64,000 bases of DNA, from NCBI GenBank assembly GCA_025331565.1, contig JAFREQ010000068.1:1550001-1614000 (forward strand), read 5' to 3'. The notes beneath the pieces are model-generated. The model searched no databases. It saw only the letters and a program-made list of their open reading frames with translations, and was not told the DNA's origin. This DNA is from Holacanthus passer. Its lineage: Eukaryota > Chordata > Actinopteri > Pomacanthidae. Shown in pieces: positions 49,129 to 61,150 of this stretch (the first letter of the stretch is position 1; each line of letters starts with the position of its first letter). The position numbers and the translations under genes were made by a program.

Positions 49129-52100
49129 CTGGAGCATAACAAAGAAACGGAAACAATATTTATACATATGTCTACTCCACTCTGTAGTATCATGGTACTT
49201 AATGCCTCTTGGGAAGCACCTGTGTGTCTATTCAAGAGCATCACAGTGAATTTATATTTTAATCTAAGCAATTTCAATTCAGTGCACATGTGGTTTAATC
49301 GACTGCTACTGCTCATATCAGTGTACAGTATATATTCAGAATATAAGTTCATTTATGGCTCGTCTTGTTGGCCTAGTGGTTTTGATGAATGCCATACAAC
49401 CACAATGTCCCTATTTTTTTTGGTCCCCCTATATTTTAGTCTTTTTTTCTGTACATTCCTAAACATTGAGTAGATACAATTTCAATGGCCGATGTAAACT
49501 TAACATTAATTTCATCACCTGTAGCTGAACAGTGGTGAAAAAGTTGACCAGAAGCAGAACATCTGAGGTGTCAATCACAAACCATTTATTTCCATTACCG
49601 TATTATAATATGACAGTAAATAAAGTGTAATTTACTTGGACTAGAAGCGTGTGTCAACCCACAGAACAGAGTCTAGAACATGAAGTACCAAAAGCTGTCA
49701 GGTACCCAGAGTTGGCAGTGAATGCCTTGTTCAGATTTCTTTGTCTTGTTTACTTGCTTTTTAATTAGATATTTGCTGATTTCAATTACAGTTTTGCTCA
49801 TTTTAGTCTGAAGTGCTTGTACAGCTGCACATTTCAGACATCATTCAACATTAAGTGAGGTTTCCTTCAGTGAATAAAAAAGGTTGTGCAGAGAAAATTG
49901 AAAAATGTATTTAAAAAATAGCTTTTGGTACTAAAACCTTGGTATTGTATTGTATAGAGGACAGAAGTAACTTTAACAGACAAATATTTATAGCCACATT
50001 TCTTTTGATGTTGAAAAATGAAATTGACAACCTGCATTTCAAAGGTAATGATGATGTGCACTTGGAGATCTTCAGCTAATAATCAAGATGTCTACAGGTT
50101 TTATGATTGAGGATTTTCCATTAGGTAAGTACAGGAGAGGGTAGGAGACGGGACACTGAGTGCCACCTCCCTTCATTTTCCACCACCCAGATTAACTTCT
50201 ATTTCTGTCCTCAGACCCTCATCTGTTTCCTCAGGGATTATCAAACTGGATCAAATCCCATCTAATGTGCCCGGCCTACACGGAGAGAGTAAACACAAAC
50301 TCAGTTTATTACTCTCAAACACACCGTTTCTAGGAATGACTAATTACTTGATTTAATTAAAATTTTAATTAAATCAAGTAACACACTCCAGGAAGTTGAT
50401 TTTTCAGGTGCTTTAAAACATTCATAAATGGGAAAGTGAATAATGAATAAAGTGAAACTTCCTCTTCCTCAGGCCGTGTTGACATTACAGAATTGTTTAA
50501 AAGATGGATAAATACAAAACTATGAATCACTTGTTAAGCATTTGTAGTTTGCATTAGGTTTGACACTAACAAATCCATCCTATTCAAGTAAACTGTTTAT
50601 AATGCAGAATATATGATTAAATCTTTGATGTACATAAGAGAGAACAAATGTCATCAATAATATGCTACAAACAGAGACAAATGGATGAGCCAGTGAAAAA
50701 CAAAAACACATACACACACCTGTGCCATCAATCACACTGCACATAGAGACCAGCGCAGATCTATTTTGCCATCTTGTGGTGAAATGTCACATTTCCATTC
50801 GATTCACTCTTTTTTTAAAAGATAAATTTGACATGTGTATGTGACCAAACATCAAGAATGTGGCTCTGTTTACAGCACACACAGGACTGTTTTCACTTCA
50901 GGAATGTTTAATTACGGTCATTTAATGTTTCATGTATGTCATTTATCATGTAAATGTATGTAATGTGAAAAAATCATCACTGATTAAAATAGCTATCAGG
51001 AAGGTATTTTGTATTGGGTGCTCGTGAGCAGTTCATCAGTGTGCTCTCATATTCTTATTATTGTTAACTGACTTATTATCATGTCATGTATTTCCAGTAA
51101 GTTTAATGTTATTTGATAGCTGAAAATGTTTCTGTGATCTATGATGAATGTGATGTTTTGGGTGTCAGTCTGTCAGAATCAGAGAGCTCTTTGGACCAAC
51201 TCTAAACAATCAGAGTTACATGTATCTGCCCACAGTTGCCTTCAAATCAGACATGAGGACATGCTTTGTGTCAGTTGGGGCCTGTTGTGAGACATGCAAC
51301 ATAGACCACCTGAACACTTCCGAGAATGAAAGACACATGCTATTATTGTGTCCTCAGACTCACTTGATCATAACTCAAGTGATCTTTGTTTGCTGTTTGT
51401 GGACACAGACGAGAGTCTTCAGTATGTTGCATACTTACCTAAAAAGGATGGAACATCTGAGATACAGATGAGACCAAATCTGTTTTTTGAATTTAATGTT
51501 TGTATTGTGATATTTAGATCAAAAACCTAATTAATAATAAACCCCTTGTGATTCATTACATTTTTTATGTACTGACCATTTCCATACACCTAATGACTGT
51601 ATGTGGCAAATTGAATTGAAAAATGAAAAGTTATAAAAGAAAAGGTAAATTAGAATACTGATAATGTAACTGCTAAATATTTATGAAAAATAAAAAAAAT
51701 AAAAAATCATTGTGGCATCACCATCAGAACTAATAACAGGAATGCCCAAACCTTTTCCCTTTGAGGGCCAAAACTTAATAAAGTGCCACAGGCCAAAAGC
51801 AAACATCTATTATATTGTATTGTAAAGGTGTAAAATGGTACTAGGATCCCAAGTTCCCCCAAATAAGGTTCCAAATATGACTTGGGAGCAGAAGAAATAC
51901 TGTGAGTCCACCATTTGGTGCAGTTATATTGATGCAAACAGATATGAGCATCCCATTTTAAAAAATAATCATGTTTACACCTGTAAACAAGAAAGAAAAA
52001 TCACACAATGAATCAAGATTCGCCTCAGCACTCACTCTGCGATGTACTCCAGCGGCGTCCAGGAACTGAAGTCTGCGTTAGGCATGAACTTCCTGTTCAT

Positions 52101-55100
52101 TGGTGTATCCAAGGTAACCCTGTCAAATTAAACCAGACGACAATCAGATCTGAGCGGTGGAGAGAGAAGAGAGGAGAGCTGGCAGACTGCAGCAACATGT
52201 AGATGACAAACAGAGAGCAGCGGCTACACAAGTCATTTGCATCGTGTTTCTGTTTCATTATCATATTCATGACTTCAAATATCAGTGTGTTGTACGATTT
52301 TCATGTCACCTTTAGTGCAACCATGCTAATATTAACATGCAGTGTCCCTGTCTAATAGCTTATGAAGAACAAAACATCCTGACCTGAGGTGTACGGATGA
52401 GGTTTGCAGGGAATCATCACGGTGCATAAGCTACATTTAAGTACAAGAACGTATTTTAATAATAATAAGAATAATAAGTAGTAGTACTTAACTGTGGAGA
52501 GACTGAAATAGGGCATTCGTATAATTACATAATTACTGTAAATGCTTTTAAAAACACAGAAAGGCAGTTTTTCCACCATCTCCACAAATGCTCTATAGGT
52601 TGTATATGATGGTGGAGCAGCACAGGGAGGTTGGGGGATGCAGGCTGCAACAGAAATGCAAGTCATGGGGCTAATGCTGAACAGATGTGACAGCACGCTG
52701 GAGAGGCAGACTAGGTCCAGCTTCACGTCGGTGGAAAACACAACCAAAGAGAGAACAGGAGCTGGAGACACCCCTGAAAAAGCCATTTCTCACAATGACA
52801 GTGCAGAAAACACTGGTTTGAAATTCGATGAGCGAACAGAAGAGGCGATCACGCAAAGGCTACCACGTGCGTCATTTGTCTGAAGCAGATCATGTGCACA
52901 AGCAGAGATCTACAGGGAGAAATTGGCAGGCCTTATCCATCTTTTTATTCCGGCAGCTTATCTTCACCTCGCGTTTATCCATCGAACATCACAAAGGAGT
53001 ACGAGCCACAGCTAATTTTACGGCACAAAAGCTTTGGTCTTCGCTCCGTTTGCTGGTGTCTTGCATTGTTGGTGCATTCAAAGCTGCACTGTGTAAGATA
53101 CTTGTGTTAAATATCCACCAGTTCTTTCAACCTAAAGCACAAACTGAGGCTGTGACAGGAGAGAGGAGTCCATCCACCCGCACTGAGACCCGCATATTTG
53201 TCCTGTTTTGTTAATAAAAATCTGTTGTCAACAATAACTAATAAAACACAGGAGGGAAAAAAACCCAATAAAAACCAATGAGCAGTGAGAAATCTCTAGT
53301 CCCTTTGTCATAAAGCATCTCAGATCATCCAGGTTGGTAAACTTGAGTGTGCAGTTTGTTAGCATCAGCTTACAATATCTCAGAAGTTCAGTGAAGTCTA
53401 ATGGTTTCCCCATGTTTCTCTTCTGTTCAGTTATTCCTCATTTTAGTGTCAGTCGAATGTCTGAAACAACTGACAGCAATAGCAATAAACATTAAGGTCA
53501 TTATTTTCTCAACGAATCAACTGATTGTTTTGTCCATGAACCCAGAACCCAAAGTGATGTCTTTAACTACCCAAAAGATTGAGTGGAAGAAACAAAAACT
53601 TGGTTAGTTAATCTAAATGGTGAGTCAAGTAAAAAATCTTACCGACAGAAGGCAAAATCAGTAAGATTTGGTTGGTTGCAAAGAGCTTATTTCACTGTAA
53701 AGAATTCTCACTCATCTTCTTGGGCTTTTCAAAGAGGACTCCACTGAAAACCTCTGTGAGTATCGAACACTTGCATCATCAGCAAGCAAGTGAATCACGC
53801 TGCAGGTGAAGTTTGAGAAGTATCTATAAATGTTTGAATAGACTTTGACATATTTTTTCTGTGCTGTCGATTGTAACTCCACAAAAGCTAGAGCCACCTC
53901 TCAGCTGTGCAGGCAGAGATATTCGCCGAATCACATCATGGTGAGGGTTTAAAAAAAGACATCACGACCGAGTGTGTACATTTCACAGCAGTACTTACGG
54001 TAGTATAGCCACGGCAGCGGCTCCTGATGGCATCCCGCTGTTCTTTGCTGCAAGACTCTGACACAGCTGGTGGACGGCGGCTTTGGCCATCCCATAGCCG
54101 ACCATGCCTGAGGATCACAGAGAGAAAAGGTCTCGTAGAGTGTTGGAGAAAATTCAGTTTGCAAAAGCAATGTAGACTGAATGCAACACACACTGTGTCC
54201 AGGAGTGGAGGACATGGATCTAGGAGAGAGAGGTCAAGAGGAAAAACATCCATCTGGAATCTATGGAAGGAACATTTTGAGACTTTTAAAGTAATGAGCA
54301 GTTCTTCACACTGTGGGACATGTTTGTGTTGTATAAAGGTTTGGATAGCCTGACAATTTACTGACACCATATAAAGCATTCCTAACTGTGTGTTTTCTTC
54401 TCTATTGTTATTCTGTTTTTCACACCATATCTCTACATGAACTGAGCTTCGGGTAACTCTGAGGAATGTTGTGCAGCTTTAGCATCTGGAAACATCATGT
54501 GCCCCCCTAGATGGGGTTTCTGAAGAATGCTAAGCATCTGAACACCCCACTAACCCAATCTTATGACAGGCTTACAAAGAGCTGACCAATAGGAACAAGG
54601 GGTGGTGACATGGCTTTTATCACATGCTTTTGTTTTTCTCCAGGAGTAAAATCAAAGTGAGCGAGTGAGCGATGCCAGTCAGGCAACAGTCCAGGGACAG
54701 TGAAATCAACACTGCTTTGATTTGCTGCATAACCTCCAGGTTAGCCTCCAGCTTCAGACGTCCTGTACCTCACAGGCCACATGTTCACTCCCAGCTACAG
54801 CCAAGGTGCATTCATCAACAATTAGATCTGCCAATTATTGAATTTGTCCTGGAAGCCCAGTCTGCTGTCCAGCATGTAAATGTGAAGAGGTGAAGTTCAG
54901 ACTAATTAATGTTAATAATTAAGGTTATTCTCACTTTGACCAACAGTCTTGGCAACAGTCACTGAGCTGTAATTAGCCCAAAAAAATGCTAAGTTTGAAT
55001 TTACTAACAGCTGGATGCAACAAGCTCCAGAAGAGAAGAAACAATGGGACACTGGATCACAAGAAGCTACATCCTGAGAGTCGAAACAAAGGACTTTATT

Positions 55101-58100
55101 CAGCCAAAGTGATGAGAAAGATGCCACAGAGACACAGATGCCACTCGAGTCAATGAACCATGCACTACTAATCTTCATTTGCTGCGTGTATGAAAGAAAA
55201 CAGATCTGGGCTTCTGGAACAAGTTGCTTGAATACAGTGAACTGCATTATGTGCAGTGCATCCAAACAATGAAAGATATCTTCTGCAGATTGTAGAGGAT
55301 AATCAGATTGGAGATCAAGAAAAATCACATGAGAACATGAGAGATATTTTCTTTGATACTGAATGATCATGTGTCTTTTTTTATCAATGTAGTTGAGGTG
55401 ACCTGTTGAAAGATGAGTTTGATTCAAGCATTAGTCCCGTGTTACGAAGGATTAATACATTTGAAGGACAAGGCCAGGACACTTAGAGGGTTTTTCTACT
55501 AATAAACATATACACCGTTATACAAAGAAATCAGGTTTGAATCGAGCCAAAGCGTGAGCTTATTTCGCAGACAGCTTGCACACTGCGATAAGCGGGAACG
55601 TCCTGTTCTCTGAATAGAACAAGCCGATAAAAAGTAGAAGTTGCAGTTAGGGAGGCACTGAAGAAGTTACAATAGCCGTTAAGACACTGTACGCCTAAAA
55701 CCATGAAAACAATTCCACACGTGATAGAGAGCCATGACAGTGTAGGGAGGAACTCTCCACAGGGGCGCTGTCTCCGGTGAATGGATGGATCGTGTGCCAA
55801 GAGGCTGGGACCAGCCTGTGCACCAACGAAGGGAGAGCCAAGTCTAAAGCACGGTTTCTCCCCAAGTGTTTAGCCAATGAGATTGCTTTCATTTGCATAT
55901 TGCACATTACATGCAGTGATTGTAACGTGAAGTAATTATCCTTTTCTGGGCGATTGGTTGCAGAGTAACAGCTCTCTGCTGACTGCGATTTTTCAAACAG
56001 AAAAGGTCCTTGATCAAGGCTTTTTAATGATCCAGTTTGAAATAAAAAGTTAAAAGGAATTTTGTAGTCTATCCTCTTTCAAATAAACGAACACGCTGAC
56101 AAATCCTAAATCTAAGGTTGGGATTATTAAAAAAACCTTTCACATGGTTTGACAACTCTTTCTTAGTCTGTTTTTGAAGTTTGGAATTTCAAGTAAAAAG
56201 CTTATGTGCTTTTCTAATGGGACATTATCAAACATAATGATGATTCAGGAGAGGAAACGTGTCTTTGGTCACCAGCCAGAAACATTTGGTTAAATCTAAA
56301 AATTAGCTCACATTTTCACTACTTTACTTGTTGACATGATACTTTGAAGGAAAAACCTGCAGAGGCCTCTCACATCTGCTAATAGTGTTTCCAACATGTA
56401 ACTGAGTATTAAGTCATAAAACTTTGATTTACAACAACCTTCAAAGTCAATATAATTAGTTATCCTAATCTGCTTTCCTTGTTTCCACTGCACAGATGAG
56501 CTGAGCAGCTTTTAACTCACTTTGTTTGATCAAAGCACACAGAAGAAAGGATGAACACGAGTACCTCTCAGCAGTTACGCTTCTTAATATTTGGCTCTCG
56601 ATATTGACTCACATTTAATTAGACCACACAGATATGGGTTTTTAGAAAATAAGACTTTCACAGTTCTTTCATGTTTAAAATACAATCAGCTCAGCAAAGG
56701 GGCAGGTTCCTACTTAAATACAAGCTCAGTCAAAAGAGAACAATAGATATTAAGAACTCATGATACTGACTGTATCAGTGTAGTTAACACTTACATCCAC
56801 ATGGATAATGTGAGTGGAGCCATAACGCTGAGTCATTCTCTTCCTAAGCCAGCAGCCAATGAGTGTGTGGGCTTTGTGCTGACTGCTGAGCCGGGGCTTT
56901 ACATTGTACTGTGGAGCTGGATCTCAGCCAATCACATGGTCGGCTCGGACACAGGGAGGCTGGACATCACATGGCACCAGACCAAAGCCTCTGCGGATGC
57001 CAGCGAGGCCGACACGAGGCCGGCTGGTGTCACACTAACAATGGTTAACTATAGGAAGAATGAAATTCACACTCACAACATCCAAATTATGTAGACAGGG
57101 TTTGTAGTGCCTCAGTTCAGTTCTAGAGCTGAGCAATAATTCAGATTTATCAATAATGTCCTGTCGACTGAGAGACACTGAACATATAAACAGTCCTTAC
57201 ATACTTTGGACATTTTGTAGAAAGCATGTCCTGTATAGATGGTGAACAACACCAAACCAAATCACAGGTGCTGGTCTGAAATATCTGTGTGGCCGTTATT
57301 CTGTATCTTTGCTTTATTTATGTTTTATGTTGATACACAAGATTATTGTTTAATAAGGCTACAATTATTATTATTATCAATGAATCTGCCGGTTATTTTC
57401 TCAAAAGTCTGTGAAATGACATAAACAATTAAACAATACCAGAATAAGTCTTAAAAGTGCTCGTTTTTTTCAGCCCAAAGATATTCAGCTGATGATCATG
57501 TGACAAAGAAAAGCTGAAAATGATCTCGTTGGAGAGGCTGTAACTCTCAGTGTTTGGTATGTTTGTTAGATAAATGACTGAAATGACGACGGGCAATCTT
57601 TATTCAAATAATCCACCAGTATTAATTTATTATTTTCTTTACTTTTGTTTATTTCCTTACTGCTATTAAGATCTGTAATCAGTAACATTTTAACTATTTA
57701 TCTGCTGTGTATCGAGTGGGTAAGAATCAGTGAGCAGTTCAGGGTTGAGTCAATTGTTCAAGGACACTAACAGAGCACGTGGCTGCTGATGGACAAACCA
57801 CTGATGTGTTCTTTGTAAAACACTCGAGCCACTGAGCCCAGTCTGCTTCCACAGAGCTCATCAGCTATTCTATCTTTTTTTCATTTTGTTTCTTGGATCC
57901 ATTTTATTGACACCTTTTCCTCACACTGATGTGAGCGGCGTGAGATCCAGCATGTCTCTGATCAGTGTGTCAATTCCCTCGTCTGTGCCCCACAGCGTTT
58001 TCTATTACCCACATTATTTGAATTGGCAGGTTGGGCAACAAAGACATCTGCACAATAAAGAGTCCATTACATCACAGTCTGTCTACAAACAGGGTTGGGG

Positions 58101-60351
58101 TCTGTTCACATGTGATCTGATATGTTACCGTGGAATTTATTTATTTATTGGTTACCTGGAAGATATTGATGCCTGACTTTAAGTTTCGTCATCCATGGTT
58201 CAACTTCTTCAGCGCGGGCTGCAGGTGTTGGGACTGTCTCGGTCTGTGCCGAGTTTTTAGAAGTATAACCACACTTGTGACTATTTTTGGCTCATTGACT
58301 CACTGCGACTTCAATAAGCTGGAGGGGTGACTCTCTCTCTCTCTCTATACATTACTCTCTCAACCAGATGTCCTCTCAGGTACTGAAATTTGGCACATAT
58401 TGATTTAACATGAATCAGCACTCTGTAGTACCGATGTAATTTTGGTTTGGGACCCGATCCTACTTGTAACCCTGACATAAAAACAAATGTGTGCCTTACC
58501 TCCAGTGCCTGACAGGGCTGCTTTGGCTCCAGCCAAAGTCAACAGTCCATCTTGTTTTAGGTGCAGAGAGGCGAGGTGGCTGGAGATGGTGGAGGTCCAC
58601 ACACTCTGTTTCCACATCAGATCTGTGTTTTTGTATAAATCTAAGAGAGACATGGAAATTATAAATTCACTTTCTGGCAGAGTTACAAGAGAGGATCCAT
58701 GCCACTCTCTTATCTGTTTGTTAAATATATTCAGCCAGCAGCCAGTTAGCTTTGCTTTAATCTTCTGTTTATTGGCATTCTAGTTACAAACCGTGAACCC
58801 TGTACACAAATAATTTAAATATTACAAAAACAGTACAGGACTTACGGACACACATAAAAACAATAGGACTGCTTTACATGGTAATTATTGACATCTCACA
58901 TTAGATATAACCTAGTTATTGTAGCAAAGAGTTAAGAGGATATCTATTGCCTAGACTCTACATAATCAATAAAAGGCTGCCAAGTCTTAGGGAATATGGG
59001 ATAAATTAAATGAAATACAAATTTCATTACTACAGTGTATTTAGGCTGAGTTTACATGCAACCATACACTGCTGCAGGGAATAAATGGCTGATGATTAAT
59101 GTGACAGCAAACAAAGATTGAACTCTGACCTTTGGAACTACAGCTTCCTCCAGCCCATCCTCCTGCCACACACAAGATGGCGTCCACTTTCTGGTCCCCG
59201 AGTAACTGAGCCACATCTGCCGTCACCTGCACAGAATGAGAGATAACACCTTTTCATAAAGCTGCAGGTCCAACGGTATTCAAATGTCAACTGCCTGTCA
59301 GCTCACACACCTGCTGGAACTGTTGAATACCTGGTCTGTGCTGCATTCAAGTTAACAAAAAGCTCAGGATATTTGGAGAAATCATTTACAGAAGCCTCCA
59401 ATTGATGAATAAGACTTTATTGCAAAAAGAAAAATGCAACTATGTCCAAGATATGTGCCACAGAAATTAAACAGGATCATGTAAACTGGTTAAATAAAGG
59501 CATATATAAATGTGTCATACACTATCCTGTATCCAATAAGAATGTAATAATAACATGAACTATTTCCATTTTAATTTGTCCTGGGGTAATCAGCCCAGGA
59601 TGTTGACTGAAACAGCAGAGAAAATGGACAATGAACTTGACACAAGGCTGCAGACATATTACATCATTTAACAAAATAGAAAAAAAAATCATTGTTGGAT
59701 TCTGGATGATCTAAAATCTCCCACCAACTGTGACAAAATGTGGATGTTTGCCATCAAACAAAGCAGCCAAATTAGAGATGTCACAGAAAGAAATAAAAAA
59801 AAAATATGTGTAAATTCATTATGTCACTTTTCAGCTGTTTGCAACAAGCAACTGATTTTTCCCTTCTTTTCCAAAGTTTTTGAACGCAGCATTGGCATTA
59901 TTGTTTTTAGCAAAACAAAATGAAAAAAAAAGCAAAAATCAATAGTTAAATGATCATATTTAATCAGAACTGGATTCAAACCTGAGGTTAGACTTTAGCT
60001 GCTGGCCGTGAGGGTTTTTCTGGTCTGTTAGCTCCTCGGTTTGACTTTAATAAGACAGAAACCTTTAGTGGATAATGTCACCTGAAACTCACCTGTCCTG
60101 CCTGATCAGTGAAAGATTCACTCAGTTTCACAATCACGTTTTCATTCGCCTCCTCGTTTGCAGCCATGTCGATGCTGGCGACCCACTGTTCATTTAACAA
60201 AACACAGTTAGCTCAACATTTAGCCTGTTAGCATGTGTGTTTAAATATGTGTGTTGTCTCTCACCCAGCCTTTAGATTTGAAGTGTTGGACGCATTTTGA
60301 GCCCAGAGCTCCTCTTCCTCCATAGACGATCACCCTGTTAGCTGAAGCCAT
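49029..60351 (-). CDS. qdpr: Quinoid dihydropteridine reductase, complete seven-exon gene
   Basis: Seen: seven exons (60265-60351, 60093-60185, 59130-59226, 58500-58640, 53999-54107, 52036-52119, 49029-49128) with GT-AG borders and matching phases join into 711 nt, 236 residues plus TAG. The human protein is 244 residues. Residues 7-18 carry the glycine-rich cofactor loop VIVYGGRGALGS, residues 80-87 are VAGGWAGG, and the short-chain dehydrogenase catalytic pair is Tyr144-x3-Lys148 in YGMAK. There is no signal peptide or membrane segment. Known of the family: a cytosolic homodimer that uses NADH to reduce quinonoid dihydrobiopterin to tetrahydrobiopterin, the cofactor of phenylalanine, tyrosine and tryptophan hydroxylases. 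Introns are 79, 866, 489, 4392, 1879 and 2907 bp. No frameshift or missing catalytic residue is visible, so the copy looks functional. Teleosts carry a- and b-type qdpr paralogs. Adjacency to ldb2 suggests the orthologous locus, but I cannot assign the suffix from sequence alone. Confidence 0.95.
49129..52035. other. qdpr intron 6
   Basis: A 2.9-kb AT-rich intron. It contains the perfect 38-bp palindrome at 50344-50381, a CTCF-like motif at 50766-50779 and a worn teleost repeat at about 51738-51810 (the TTTGAGGGCCA-type element). I see no coding signal. Confidence 0.6.
50344..50381. repeat. Perfect 38-bp palindrome
   Basis: The arm TTACTTGATTTAATTAAAA is followed with no spacer by its exact reverse complement. 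The sequence outside the arms is not symmetric. It is in qdpr intron 6. Confidence 0.95.
52036..52119 (-). CDS. qdpr: qdpr coding exon 6
   Basis: This exon encodes residues 177-203 (VTLDTPMNRKFMPNADFSSW onward). The segment LDTPMNR follows the catalytic helix and is nearly invariant in the family. The acceptor is TGACAG. The donor GTGAGTGC leaves two bases (GA) that join exon 7 to give Glu204. Confidence 0.94.
52120..53998. other. qdpr intron 5
   Basis: Non-coding. It holds a worn, reversed partial copy of the palindromic teleost MITE (about 53420-53600). A GC-richer stretch at 52620-53200 is open in several frames on both strands and may be an old interspersed element. I recognise no domain in it. 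Confidence 0.6.
53999..54107 (-). CDS. qdpr: qdpr coding exon 5 (catalytic)
   Basis: This exon encodes residues 141-175 with split codons at both ends (Gly140 and Pro176). MVGYGMAKAAVHQLCQSLA holds the catalytic Tyr144 and Lys148. The acceptor is CCTCAG and the donor GTAAGT. Confidence 0.95.
57340..57600 (-). repeat. Palindromic teleost MITE, copy 9 (reversed)
   Basis: TCTGCCGGTTATTTTCTCAA, then CAGCCCAAAGATATTCAGCT, in the reverse family order. Lies in qdpr intron 4. Confidence 0.45.
57725..57850 (-). mobile_element. Reversed SINE fragment
   Basis: TTGTTCAAGGACACTAACAG and CTCGAGCCACTGAGCCC are the reversed body and A-box end of a teleost tRNA-SINE. Strongly worn. Confidence 0.4.
58500..58640 (-). 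CDS. qdpr: qdpr coding exon 4
   Basis: This exon encodes residues 94-139, with two bases of codon 93 before and one of codon 140 after. It includes LMWKQSVWTSTISSHLA and LLTLAGAKAALSGTG, both characteristic of dihydropteridine reductase. The Ser and Thr stretch STIS and the LTLAGAKAAL strand shape the active site. The acceptor is TCTTAG and the donor GTAAGG. The following intron (4392 bp) is the largest in the gene. Confidence 0.95.
59130..59226 (-). CDS. qdpr: qdpr coding exon 3
   Basis: This exon encodes residues 61-92 plus the first base of codon 93. It carries KVDAILCVAGGWAGG, the family's form of the short-chain dehydrogenase loop after strand 4. The acceptor is GTGCAG and the donor GTCAGA. 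The split codon becomes Asp93 when joined to exon 4, where human has Ser. Confidence 0.94.
60093..60185 (-). CDS. qdpr: qdpr coding exon 2
   Basis: This exon encodes residues 30-60 (WVASIDMAANEEANENVIVK onward) between an AACAG acceptor and a GTGAGT donor, in phase 0 at both ends. Asp35 at the end of the second strand is in the position that favours NADH over NADPH in this superfamily. The intron before it is only 79 bp. Confidence 0.94.
60265..60351 (-). CDS. qdpr: qdpr coding exon 1
   Basis: This exon encodes residues 1-29, starting MASANRVIVYGGRGALGS and ending in Trp29. The ATG at 60351 is chosen because it sits just before the nucleotide-binding strand, as in the family, in an acceptable initiation context (AACATGG). 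The exon ends in phase 0 at TGG followed by the donor GTGAGAG. The Gly-rich loop that holds the NADH pyrophosphate is entirely here. Confidence 0.95.
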
Positions 60352-60480
60352 GTTGAAGCTCAGATCGGCGGCGATGAGTGGCTGAACTGTGGCCGAGCTT
60401 CGGCTCATAAAGGCGGACACAGCGAGCGGCAGCAGGGGGCGTTTCTCCGGCCGCTACTGCGCCTGTGCAACAGGTTACTG
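60352..60480 (-). promoter_or_regulatory. qdpr 5' UTR and proximal promoter
   Basis: A short GC- and CpG-rich block immediately upstream of the qdpr ATG. On the minus strand it contains a GCGCAGTAGCGGCCGG run and a CGCCCCCTGC run, and it has no obvious TATA box. This is the usual look of a broadly expressed gene promoter. It ends sharply at a duplicated interspersed repeat (from 60481), so the usable proximal promoter may be only about 130 bp. Confidence 0.5.
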
Positions 60481-61150
60481 ACGCTGCGTTCAAAGACCCT
60501 GCGGCTTTTACTGAACCTCATCATCAACAGTGTTGGAGGAGGAAGTCAGATTCTTTATTTAAGTAAAAGCACTGTAAATATAATCTGTGTCAAGTTCTGC
60601 ATGAAAATGTTGGTTATTTAAAGTATTATAAGCAAAATTACCAATTTTATATCACATTATTATCACCGATGTTGCATTCAAAGACCCTTACTTAAGTAAA
60701 AGTACTGTAAAAAAAAAAAAAACAAACCCGCTGAGTATTACAAGTGCTGCAGATTTTTTATTTAAGTAAAAGTATAGTTAGAAAAAAAAAGGAATATTAC
60801 AAGATAATGAGGTTCCTAAAGGAGAGAGGAGTATTACAAGTCGTGCATTGAAAATGTTACTTAAGTAAAAGTATGTAAGTTTAATCAGGTACATGTAGGC
60901 TATTCAAAGTATTGATGGTAAAAGTACTAATTAGGCTATATATCATATTATTATTACTAATGCTGCGTTCAAAGACCCTGCAGCTTATGCCTGAACCTCA
61001 TTATCAATAGTGGTGGAGGAGGAATTCACACCCTTTACTTGAGTAAAACTACTACTACTAAAAATACTATAAGATAAGATAAGATAGTCCTTTTGTTACA
61101 AGAGTATTACCTTGATTAAAAATGTTAAGTAAAAGTATATAAAATAAAAG
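60481..61150 (+). repeat. Duplicated 'AAGTAAAAGTA' repeat array upstream of qdpr
   Basis: GCTGCGTTCAAAGACCCTGC-type sequence with CTGAACCTCATCATCAACAG and TGGAGGAGGAAGTCA at 60483-60548 recurs about 479 bp later at 60962-61028. A shorter partial copy (GCATTCAAAGACCCTTACTT) occurs near 60674. AAGTAAAAGTA occurs many times between them. Confidence 0.65.

Larger units (their letters stand above)
54108..58499. other. qdpr intron 4
   Basis: A 4.4-kb intron. It includes a minus-strand open frame at 54912-55427 with no recognisable domain, a CpG-richer patch near 56800-57050, a reversed MITE copy at about 57340-57600, a reversed SINE fragment at about 57725-57850 and a (CT)n run near 58331-58347. 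No further exon was recognised. Confidence 0.6.

Noticed and set aside
49129..49352. Extension of qdpr exon 7 into the intron
   Set aside because: The frame is open, but the AG acceptor at 49130-49129 gives the exact family sequence and phase. The extension has no homology.
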